Source of the DNA: DSVZ01 sp037439785
Lineage (GTDB): Bacteria > Verrucomicrobiota > Verrucomicrobiia > Limisphaerales > J093
Length of the DNA stretch: 64,000 nt
Direction of reading: 5' to 3'
NCBI GenBank assembly: GCA_037439785.1
Contig: JBBIVJ010000004.1
Coordinates: forward strand, 91,703 to 155,702
Both the position numbers and the translations under genes were made by a program. Below, piece after piece: positions 34,346 to 41,499 of the stretch. Every line of letters starts with the position of its first letter. The first letter of the stretch is position 1. The notes below the pieces were generated by a model. It saw only the letters and a program-made list of their open reading frames with translations, was not told where the DNA came from and ran no database searches.

Positions 34346-35839
34346 CTAGGGGTGATCAACCGAGCGTTCGGTATCGCGGAGGGACCGGGCAATATCCTTG
34401 CGCAGGTAGAGGTAATCCGTGCGTTCTTGGAAAACCAGGTCGTAATCCCGGTCGAGTAAGGCCTGAATCCGGGGCGTCATGAAGCGGGCATACAGGTAAA
34501 CTGCGCCGGGCCGCCACTGTTCGAGATCCTCGGCGATGACCTCGCGGAGGCCCGGCTCTAGGCGTACCCGTTTTTCCGGCAGCACGGTGGTCCGGGGCGG
34601 CGTGAGCATGCCGGCTTGGAAAGCAATGATGGGACGAACGGAAAACGCCCTGTCCGACAGGCTCCGACACTGCTGCATATGTTCCACCAGTTCCAGGTTG
34701 AGTGTAGTGTCCAGTAAACGCGATAGGCGAATCTGCCATACCAGGTGCGTCGGGGCCATCACCAAGCAGTAAACCAGTGCCACCAGCCCTGTCGACCGCT
34801 GCAGGATTCCTGTTGGCGAGGTCTTTCGTGTAAAGAACAGGCGAAGACTTTCCCATCCGGCCTGAAGGGACACTGTGGCCAGGATGGCCGCGGGCACCAA
34901 CAGATGCAGCGTGTATAATGGCCAGACCGGACGATGAATCTGGAGGACAAGCAGTGTGGACGCGAAGTTTACCGAGAAAGGCAGGCAGTATCTCCATTGT
35001 GAGCGTGCGGCAACAGTCGGGAACAGCGCGCCGAGCAGCAGCAGCGCCGGTTCTTGTGACAACCAGTTCCAATCGAAGTGGTAGTCTCGGGAAAAGGCCG
35101 TGCGCATCAGGGGACTAAAGTGGGACCAGAGCCCACTCAGTTCACCCGGCCAGAGTGCGGCGATCATGTAGAATCCCAAGACAACACCCGCCACGAAGGT
35201 GCCGGTACTGACGGTCCATGGGAGCCATTTCTGTCGTGCCGGAACATCGTTTTGACGAAGCCAAAGCACGACAAGACAGGCCGGGCAATACAGTAGCGCC
35301 GTCATTTTGACCTGCGCCGCAAGCCCCATTACCGCGCCTGTGACCAAACCAGCCTGCCAGTCTGGGAAACGTCGCGAGTCGGCTATTCTGACAGCGGTCA
35401 TCCCGGCTGCCGCAGCCGGCGCTTCGAGCATGGCAGAAATGCTCCAAGTAAAGAACGAGCCGGTGCTGAAGAGCAGTACCAAGGCTAGGGCGCCACCCAC
35501 TGGTCCGGCAATTCCCCGCCGGCTCCAGTACCCCACATTCCATCCCAACCAGAGCGCCGCGGCCAATGAGAGCAAACGACCCCACAGTGCTTCTTCGCCC
35601 AGTACCCGGAACAGCAGGCTCAGCATCCAGGTATGCAAGGGAGGTTGGTCATTCCATATGTCGCGGTAAAGCCTCCAACCCTGGTGCACCAACCGGGCTT
35701 TCTGCAGTTCGTACCCCTCATCCCCGCCCAGCTCCAGGCGGGTGGCCAGCGGACACCAAACCAAGATCGAGACCGCACAAACCAGCAGCGCGCCAAGGAT
35801 GAGTCCTCCTCCGGGATATAGCCGTCGCCGGTCGGTCAT
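34346..35839 (-). CDS. GT-C fold membrane glycosyltransferase (ArnT/PMT-like)
   Basis: A 497-residue polytopic membrane protein. After the first helix comes LELGGDEGYELQKARLVHQG, where the acidic DE in the first external loop is the catalytic mark of GT-C enzymes that use polyprenyl-linked sugars (GT39/GT83 type). NDQPPLHTWMLSLLFR is also typical. About ten hydrophobic segments and a C-terminal soluble part follow. The ATG at 35839 is chosen because AGGGGAG lies directly upstream and it avoids overlap with the preceding gene. The gene is in a lower-GC block. It is third in a minus-strand set with a Cys-rich secreted protein and a MauE-like protein. The acceptor is unknown. Confidence 0.82.
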   Translation of the reverse strand: MTDRRRLYPGGGLILGALLVCAVSILVWCPLATRLELGGDEGYELQKARLVHQGWRLYRDIWNDQPPLHTWMLSLLFRVLGEEALWGRLLSLAAALWLGWNVGYWSRRGIAGPVGGALALVLLFSTGSFFTWSISAMLEAPAAAAGMTAVRIADSRRFPDWQAGLVTGAVMGLAAQVKMTALLYCPACLVVLWLRQNDVPARQKWLPWTVSTGTFVAGVVLGFYMIAALWPGELSGLWSHFSPLMRTAFSRDYHFDWNWLSQEPALLLLGALFPTVAARSQWRYCLPFSVNFASTLLVLQIHRPVWPLYTLHLLVPAAILATVSLQAGWESLRLFFTRKTSPTGILQRSTGLVALVYCLVMAPTHLVWQIRLSRLLDTTLNLELVEHMQQCRSLSDRAFSVRPIIAFQAGMLTPPRTTVLPEKRVRLEPGLREVIAEDLEQWRPGAVYLYARFMTPRIQALLDRDYDLVFQERTDYLYLRKDIARSLRDTERSVDHP

Positions 35840-35844
35840 CTCCC

Positions 35845-36300
35845 CTAGAGTAGCCTGGTATGACCCCATTGCAAAAACCCGGCGCTGGGTATCACCAAGA
35901 AGCAGATCACCGCGTATTTGAGCACTGCTACTCCCGTAAGATCCAGCCCGGACAGTTTGGCTACTCCGCCGAGACACTGACAGGGTTCCGGGACACCGAA
36001 GAGCAGTCGGGTAAGCTGGTAGGTCGCTAGGACGGCGCCCGCCAAGAAAATACCTGCCCACCGGATCTTTGGATTACCAGGTAGGATGGCCAGCCCCGCA
36101 GCGGCGAGCAACAGTAATGCTCCCGCGGCAACGGCACTCCGTTCCGACATGAAGAGCAGCACCGAATCCGGCCGTCGCGAGTTCTGAGCACCAGACGGAA
36201 GCATGGCTAGTTCTGCCAGACCGAGCGTTAATCCAAGCAGCACGACTAGGCCTCGATAGCCTCGAACCAGCCAAACTTGCAACCGCGAGAAGTGCTTCAT
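35845..36300 (-). CDS. Four-helix MauE/DoxX-like membrane protein with a CxC motif
   Basis: A 151-residue integral membrane protein with about four helices (LVVLLGLTLGLAELAML, VAAGALLLLAAAGLAIL, AGIFLAGAVLATYQLTRLLF, LKYAVICFLVIPSAGFL). Between helices 3 and 4 lies PEPCQCLGGVAKL, the position where MauE-type proteins carry redox-active cysteines. MauE relatives supply electrons for disulfide formation or maturation of periplasmic proteins. It starts 75 bp after the Cys-rich secreted protein gene and ends 5 bp before the GT-C start, suggesting one transcript. A role in folding the Cys-rich neighbour is inferred. Confidence 0.72.
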   Translation of the reverse strand: MKHFSRLQVWLVRGYRGLVVLLGLTLGLAELAMLPSGAQNSRRPDSVLLFMSERSAVAAGALLLLAAAGLAILPGNPKIRWAGIFLAGAVLATYQLTRLLFGVPEPCQCLGGVAKLSGLDLTGVAVLKYAVICFLVIPSAGFLQWGHTRLL

Positions 36301-36374
36301 TTCATCACTTCCACCCTGTCGGATTGCGGCAGATCAATGAGATAATCAGACACCAATTGGCGGCCGCCAAAAAT

Positions 36375-36761
36375 TCAAGGGCTTTGGCAACTGGGATCGT
36401 TCCGTGCTTCCCACTGATCAAAATTATACATCCAGAAGGGCCCGCGAACTTCGTTTGCCATGCATCGAAGTTGCCCTCCCTCTACCTGGCAACTTCCGCG
36501 GAATTCATACCATAGAATGTCTTCGGTTTTAATGTACGTACAGGTCTGGCCGGTTTGGTTGGGTCCTGACGTGCAGCTTCTGAGTGAGGGGGCGAAGTGG
36601 CGCCAAAGACACGGAGCACCCAGGCTACTTCCTTGACAGGCGGCCACCGGGTCCGGGTCTAGGGATCTGGTAATGGTGTAGTCGAAGCAAGCCACCAATA
36701 CCGATACCACGCCGACCGTCGTTGCCAGAATGATTGGGACCAGTTGAGTCTTTGTTCGCAT
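36375..36761 (-). CDS. Cys-rich exported hypothetical protein
   Basis: A 128-residue protein with an N-terminal hydrophobic segment (VPIILATTVGVVSVLVACF) that is either a signal peptide, a lipoprotein-like signal with Cys, or an anchor. The mature part has about seven further cysteines, spaced along SCTSGPNQTGQTCTYIKTED, GSCQVEG, LRCMANE and the end DPSCQSP, suggesting disulfides outside the cytoplasm. No family is recognised. The next gene downstream encodes a MauE-like protein with a CxC motif. The ATG at 36761 is preferred to an upstream in-frame start. The gene lies in the lower-GC block. Confidence 0.65.
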   Translation of the reverse strand: MRTKTQLVPIILATTVGVVSVLVACFDYTITRSLDPDPVAACQGSSLGAPCLWRHFAPSLRSCTSGPNQTGQTCTYIKTEDILWYEFRGSCQVEGGQLRCMANEVRGPFWMYNFDQWEARNDPSCQSP

Positions 36762-36772
36762 GGTGTTTTCCT

Positions 36773-38130
36773 TCAGTGCACTTTGGGTTTTCTGCGCAGC
36801 CATTGAATGACCAGCGCGACCAGCGCAGCTGTCACCACCGAGAAGAAAAGCAAGCGAATCGGTCGCCGGGCTCGGTGCTGCGCCAAGAATTCGAGGGTCT
36901 CGCGCTGCTGAGCGTCGGCCTTGCGAAAGGCGTATTGGACTTGGGGATCATTGTAGCGTGGCCAATGGGTGGTGGAGTAATCGGCCTCCACGGGATTACC
37001 TTCACGACGCCCGTCCACAAGGGTGGCCTTGGTAACAATCGCCGGCACAAAGCCCGCCCGCCGGCTTGAGGGCAGCGCGTTGGTGACCCGAATGTCCACC
37101 TCGTAAACCCAGCGGTGCTCCGGTTCCTGCCCCGCTGTGTTGTGGAACGTTGCAAACTTGCGAAAGGTGGCGTGCCGGGGGAGCAATATCCCGTTCACGG
37201 TCAGGGTTTCTCGGACCGAGTATTCGGCCACGACATGGCCCTTGTTCTCAGGCGGGGATAGGCGAATGCGCTCCAGACCCTTTTCCGGGCCACCAAAGTA
37301 AGAAAGACCCTCGGTCCGCAGAATCACGTGCTTCGGCAGGGAACCGGGCCCGGCCAGTAACTCGAACTGGCAGGGGTAGGTTACCTGCGCCCAAAGGGGA
37401 ACCGCTACCGGTTCCAACCAAAGTGGCGAGAGGCGTTCCAACGGTCCTTCGCCGGTGTGGTCTCCAGACGCAAAGGCCAGCCACAGGGGCGGGGCGACTG
37501 CATCCGCGAGCGCCAGCGGCACTCTTTGCAGACTCAGATAGCCCAGGTCCACGACGTGCTCCACTCCGTCGGCGTTCCGGGTAGAACGACGTCCGCTGCG
37601 GAGGTACACGTACTGCTGCTCCCCGTCGAAACCTACCTCGATGTAGCGTGGCTCGGGCGCCGTCTGATTGAACAGGGGATCGAGCCGAATAAAATAACGT
37701 GCTCCTGGACCGTAACGGCAAACCGGTACCGGGACACTTGCGACTCTTCCGCTTCCTCTTCTGAGTCGTCGCCCTCGTACCCTCCGCGCGAAGGGGGCGG
37801 TTCGCGAAGCGTCTTGGTCACCTCCCCTTCGACCTCGAAGGTCGCTCCGATTAGCCCTCCGCCGGCGAACACCACTCCTCCCAACAGCCCTGCAACTGCC
37901 CATGGTCCCCACCAGGGTCGCCTCCCGCGGACAGGCGACAATGCCAGAATCGGACGAACCCGGTCTTGATGTTGAGCCGCCGTCTCCAGAGGCGTACGAC
38001 AGAAGTGTCGGTGGGGGACGCGAAGGACCTCTTGAGTGCTGTTCCCCTCCACCTGCGGTCTGTAGCCCGTGTCAGAAAAGCTTCCAGCGCAGCCCACCAC
38101 TTGAACCGGCACCGTTCCTGTTGCTTTCAT
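36773..38130 (-). pseudogene. Membrane-associated hypothetical protein gene with a frameshift
   Basis: Two overlapping minus-strand frames appear to form one gene. The upstream frame has a membrane helix (WWGPWAVAGLLGGVVFAGGG) followed by GATFEVEGEVTKTLREPPP and an acidic stretch, ending near SRYRFAV (about 37720). The downstream frame resumes at once as YGPGARYFIRLDPLFN and EPRYIEVGFDGEQQYVYLRS and ends with a C-terminal membrane helix (IRLLFFSVVTAALVALVIQW) at 36773. The shift equals one deleted base. The start is uncertain: the ATG at 38130 abuts the 9-bp tandem repeat and has no ribosome site; a TTG at 37941 just before the membrane helix is an alternative. Function unknown. It lies 11 bp upstream of the Cys-rich gene on the same strand. 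Confidence 0.6.
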
Positions 38131-38131
38131 G

Positions 38132-38194
38132 GGCGAACAGGGCGAACAGGGCGAACAGGGCGAACAGGGCGAACAGGGCGAACAGGGCGAACAG
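38132..38194. repeat. 9-bp tandem repeat, seven perfect copies
   Basis: The unit ggcgaacag is repeated seven times without error (63 bp). It lies in the divergent region between the frameshifted gene and the thioredoxin-PDZ gene. The length is a multiple of 3, so it stays open in all frames, reading GEQ on plus and SPC on minus in the open frames. The same unit followed by ggcgaa occurs once inside both copies of the duplicated gene start at 40.78 kb and (with one base change in front) 50.47 kb. Confidence 0.95.
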
Positions 38195-38359
38195 TCGGCT
38201 TGCTTGTGTTGCACGTCAACAAATATTTTGCCCCCCGATGGTCTCCGGTTGCACCACGACCCATCAACTCGTGCCTTGTTGGGGAAGCCAGTCCCTCTGT
38301 GCCGGTTCGCCCCCTCGATGGAGGTTGCATCGGGCCGTCGCCGGGCCACCCTTCGTCCT

Positions 38360-39691
38360 ATGAAGCTCTCTTCCGGAATGGCCATCCTGACCGGCCTGGT
38401 ACTGGGTATCGCCGCGGCTCACCCCGAAACCGTGGCCGACCGCAAGGGGGCCGTGCTGCGGGACCGCACCAGCCTCGAAAACGATCCGCGCTGGATTTAC
38501 GACGACTACGAGCGGGGCTTTGCCGAGGCCCGCCGCACCGGCAAGCCCGTGCTGGTCGTGCTCCGCTGCATCCCCTGCCTGGCCTGCGCAGGGATTGATG
38601 CGCGGGTGGTGGTGGAAAATTCGGCCCTGGCGCCGCTGCTGGACCAGTTCGTTTGTGTGCGGGTCGTCAACGCCAACGCGCTGGACCTCGCCCGGTTCCA
38701 GTTCGACTTCGACCTTTCCTTCACGGTGATGTTCTTCCACGGCGACGGCACGGTCTATGGCCGGTTTGGTTCCTGGACCCATCAGAAAAACCCCCAGGAC
38801 GACACCATCGAGGGCTTCCGCCAGACACTGGAAAAGGCCCTGGCCCTCCACGCAGCCTATCCGCTGAACCGCGCCGCGCTGAAGGGCAAACAGAGCCGGC
38901 CCCTGCCCTACCGCACGCCGGTCGAGATGCCCACGCTCAAGGACCGCTACCCCGGCCGCCCGGACTGGGACGGTGAAGTGTTGGCCAGTTGTGTGCACTG
39001 CCACCAGATCGGCGACGCCCTGCGCGCCGCCCACCGGCAGTGCCGCGAACCGCTGCCCCTGCCACTCATCTACCCGTTTCCGGCCCCGGACACCCTCGGG
39101 CTGGAAATGGCCCCCGACCACGCCACCCGCCTCAAGGCCGTGGTGCCGGGCTCGCCCGCCGATCAAGCCGGCCTGCGCGCCGGCGACGAGCTCCTGACCC
39201 TGGACGGCCAGCCGCTGATCTCGATCGCCGACGTGAGCTGGGTGCTGCACCACGCCCCGGAGCGCGGCGCGCTCCCGGTCCAGTTCCAGCGCGGGGCGGC
39301 GCGCCAAACCGCACGAATCCCCCTGCCGCCCGGCTGGCGCACCCGCGCGGACATCTCGCGACGGGTCGGGACGTGGGAACTGCGCGCCCTGGCCCTGGGC
39401 GGTCTGGTGCTCGAGGACCTCCCGGACGACGAGCGCGCCCGGCGGGGACTGCCAGCGGACCGGCTGGCCCTGCGCGTCACCCACGTGGGCCAATACGACC
39501 GGCACGCCGTGGCGCGGCGGGCCGGTTTCCGGAAGGACGACCTCCTCGTGGAAATCGCCGGCTCGGGCCGCCGCGAAACCGAGAGTGCCCTGATCGGGCG
39601 TCTGCTGACGCAGCACCGTCCCGGCGACACGATCAAGGCCGTGGTGTTGCGGGGCAGCGAGCGGCTCGAACTGGACCTCCCGTTGCAGTAG
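38360..39691 (+). CDS. Exported thioredoxin-like protein with CxxCH and PDZ domains
   Basis: A 443-residue protein with a signal peptide (SSGMAILTGLVLGIAAA). A thioredoxin-like domain (about 45-180) carries a CxxCxxC cluster, RCIPCLACAG, at residues 70-76. At about 211-215 lies CVHCH, a CxxCH c-type heme motif. Two PDZ-like domains follow: DTLGLEMAP to LKAVVPGSPADQAGLRAGDE (about 245-320), and ALRVTHVG to ARRAGFRKDDLLVEIAG (about 365-435). Proteins of this order are recalled from Planctomycetes and Verrucomicrobia but have no assigned function; a periplasmic redox or cytochrome maturation role is plausible. The ATG at 38360 is chosen for the signal peptide; the open frame extending back through the tandem repeat is not credible as coding. 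Confidence 0.83.
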   Translation: MKLSSGMAILTGLVLGIAAAHPETVADRKGAVLRDRTSLENDPRWIYDDYERGFAEARRTGKPVLVVLRCIPCLACAGIDARVVVENSALAPLLDQFVCVRVVNANALDLARFQFDFDLSFTVMFFHGDGTVYGRFGSWTHQKNPQDDTIEGFRQTLEKALALHAAYPLNRAALKGKQSRPLPYRTPVEMPTLKDRYPGRPDWDGEVLASCVHCHQIGDALRAAHRQCREPLPLPLIYPFPAPDTLGLEMAPDHATRLKAVVPGSPADQAGLRAGDELLTLDGQPLISIADVSWVLHHAPERGALPVQFQRGAARQTARIPLPPGWRTRADISRRVGTWELRALALGGLVLEDLPDDERARRGLPADRLALRVTHVGQYDRHAVARRAGFRKDDLLVEIAGSGRRETESALIGRLLTQHRPGDTIKAVVLRGSERLELDLPLQ

Positions 39692-39751
39692 CCGCCGACC
39701 TCAAGACCGCCAGCGTCACCGCAGGACTGCTGCCGCGGGCAGGAGCCCCCG

Positions 39752-39992
39752 CCGTGAGCACGTCCACCGCGCCGGAGTTCTGCAAGGCCCGGTTCAGCAC
39801 CAGCACACAGGCCACGGTGACGACGGCGGGATGACCGAAACCCGCAAACGCCTCCCGCGGCGGGACCCGCCCGGCCAGGACACACGCCAGCAGGGCGCCC
39901 ACGGCGCCCACGTCGTGGCGCCAGCGCCCCCCGACAAACAGAATCACGCTGGAGACCAGGATGAACAGCAGGGCGAAAGCTTCCATGTTCAT
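39752..39992 (-). pseudogene. 5' remnant of an SLC13/DASS-type permease gene
   Basis: The first 80 codons from the ATG at 39992 read like the start of an SLC13-family anion permease (FALLFILVSSVILFVGG, VGALLACVLAGRVPPREAFA, GFGHPAVVTVACVLVLNRAL, QNSGAVDVLT). A complete permease would need several hundred further residues. After DVLT the frame loses the family pattern and runs into the 3' end of the thioredoxin-PDZ gene, where it stops at 39633. No other part of the permease was found nearby, so this is a truncated fragment. Confidence 0.7.
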
Positions 39993-40182
39993 GCCAGGTT
40001 GTATTGGGTCCGCGCGCGCACTGTGTTGACCGGCGTCGCGCCCTGTCCAGCTTCAAAGCCTGCCGCCCGCGGACACGCCGGTGCCCGAACGAAAATCTTC
40101 CGCAGAGGGCGCAGGCCGGGCCGTTGGTTCAGGCCGGGTCGAACCCGTTTCCTGTCGGAGAATCCGCCTGCACGGAGCCCGC

Positions 40183-40410
40183 TCAAGTAGGGCGTGCGGT
40201 GGCTGGGTCGCGTCCCACGCTCACCACTTGGGCCGGGTCCACGATCCGGAAGCCCCCGTCCGGCAGCACGACGATGAATTCGGGGTTGTTGGGCAGGAAC
40301 AGCAGATGATCGGGGGTGACCACCGGCAAAACCCGGCCATCGGCCAGGTGGAGGTCGAAGGGCTTGAAGGGCGCGGTGTCCCGCATCTCCCGCAGAGTCT
40401 TCAACGTCAT
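40183..40410 (-). CDS. Small conserved hypothetical protein (75 residues)
   Basis: A compact protein: MTLKTLREMRDTAPFKPFDL, then HLADGRVLPVVTPDHLLFLP, PEFIVVLPDGGFRIVDPAQV. Short proteins with the same pattern are recalled from many Planctomycetes and Verrucomicrobia genomes, always unassigned. The periodic alternation suggests a small beta-rich fold. The ATG at 40410 matches the usual start. Flanking sequence (39993-40182 and 40411-40612) shows no other gene. The function is unknown. Confidence 0.7.
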   Translation of the reverse strand: MTLKTLREMRDTAPFKPFDLHLADGRVLPVVTPDHLLFLPNNPEFIVVLPDGGFRIVDPAQVVSVGRDPATARPT

Positions 40411-40612
40411 GACACCGGCAGGGTGTCGCCGGTGGGCCACCCTGTCAACCGGCCCCTCTCTCGCCGTCTGACTGGTGCGGCCTGTGGCCGCATGAAGCAC
40501 CGCATCCCTGAAAACCTCTCATCGGCGTTTCCGGACAGCCGCAGGTGCCGACCGAACAGGGCCTCAGTCCCACCCGCGCAGCAGGGGAGGGGCAGCGACA
40601 GTTCCTGCAAGG

Positions 40613-40835
40613 GCCGCCCCGCTTGAGCCCCGGTCCGCACGGGGGCAGACTCGGGCCATGCAAACCTCCCCATGTCCCTCCCCGCGCTGGCGCGGTCGCC
40701 TCGTGCTGTTGCTCTGCGGGGTCGCGCCCCTGTGGGGAATCACGCCGGCCGGCCGCGCGGCCACCTCGATGCTCTGGGGCGAACAGGGCGAAGGATGACA
40801 CGGCCGCCTTCCAGCGAGCGCTCCCCTTGTGACCG
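40613..40835 (+). pseudogene. Decayed copy of the 5' end of the gene at 50347
   Basis: From about 40613 the sequence closely follows 50303-50485. Both carry cagactcgggccatgcaa (or tagactc...) at the start codon, a signal peptide reading RLVLLLCGVAPLWGITPAGR and the phrase ATSMLWGEQGE. In this copy (ATG at 40658) the frame then hits a stop after GEQGEG. The next bases, gatgacacggccgcc, match the other gene about 125 bp further on (DDTAAF). So the copy has an internal deletion joining GEQGE to DDTAAF and then ends. The intact gene has similar 9-mers (cgatggcac and cgatgacac) at the two deletion edges. Confidence 0.8.
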
Positions 40836-41468
40836 CCGACGGCGTAACAGGACAAAAACAACGCCCAGGCTGCCCACCAACAACGCGCCCCGGGGCGGCT
40901 CGGGAATGGGGGTAAAATGCAGGTCCCAGTGGTTCAAGAACACCTGGCCGCCCGGGTTGACATCCGCGATGAAGAGAAGCCACTCCCCGCCCGGCTCCAG
41001 ACCGGCGAAGGAGGACAACAGCGCCTGGCGCGGGCTGCCGGTCACCACGTCGGCCGGGTCGGCCGTGCGGCCGTCGGCCGACCAGGTCCCGGTGAGCAAC
41101 CCGCCGGCGGGCGGACCGCCCAGGGTGTCGCGGTAGGTGTGGATGTCCGGGCCGTAAAAGTCGAAGGTCAGGCGCAGCCCGTGGTCGCCGTAACCGTCCG
41201 GCAACCCCGCGTCCCGCCCCGGTCGGTTCAACAGCACCGCAAACGCGCCGCTCTCATGCTGCAACGTGGCATAAAGGTCGCCCACGAAGCCATCCGGACC
41301 GGAGAGGTCCAGCGTGACCCGCAGCTCGGCGAGAGGTAGGGGCGGCGCGTTGATTTGAATCGCACGGGCCAGGCCGCCGGTGCCGTCGGGAACCGGCTGG
41401 ATGACCTGGGTGTGGGCGGGGAGCGAGGCGAGGACCGCCAGGGCGGCGGGGAACAACATCGTTTTCAT
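40740..41468 (-). CDS. PEP-CTERM sorting-signal protein with P/Homo-B-like domain
   Basis: A 242-residue secreted protein. The signal peptide is followed by a beta-rich domain resembling the proprotein-convertase P domain (LAELRVTLDLSGPDGFVGDL, YATLQHESGAFAVLLNRPGR, LLFIADVNPGGQVFLNHWDL). Near the C-terminus is a PEP-CTERM signal: PIPEPP, a hydrophobic helix (GALLVGSLGVVFVLL) and RRRR, recognised by exosortase in exopolysaccharide-producing bacteria. Unusually, about 30 more residues follow RRRR before the stop; they are antisense to the decayed gene copy at 40.6-40.8 kb, so the original 3' end seems to have been replaced. It starts 31 bp after the 1539-residue protein gene on the same strand and is probably cotranscribed. 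Confidence 0.82.
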   Translation of the reverse strand: MKTMLFPAALAVLASLPAHTQVIQPVPDGTGGLARAIQINAPPLPLAELRVTLDLSGPDGFVGDLYATLQHESGAFAVLLNRPGRDAGLPDGYGDHGLRLTFDFYGPDIHTYRDTLGGPPAGGLLTGTWSADGRTADPADVVTGSPRQALLSSFAGLEPGGEWLLFIADVNPGGQVFLNHWDLHFTPIPEPPRGALLVGSLGVVFVLLRRRRSQGERSLEGGRVILRPVRPRASRWPRGRPA

Positions 41469-41499
41469 GGCATCGGTCAGGGGAGTCAACGGCTTTGGC

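Noticed and set aside
38132..38194. CRISPR-like array
   Set aside because: The 9-bp units have no spacers and are too short; it is a plain tandem repeat. No CRISPR array or cas gene was seen anywhere in the window.
38129..38359. Extension of the thioredoxin-PDZ protein back through the tandem repeat (MGEQGEQ...)
   Set aside because: The extension has no ribosome site and no conserved sequence, while the ATG at 38360 gives a proper signal peptide.
38131..38385. Cys-rich (SPC)n peptide on the minus strand over the tandem repeat
   Set aside because: It is only the minus-strand reading of the 9-bp array, with unrelated sequence on both sides.
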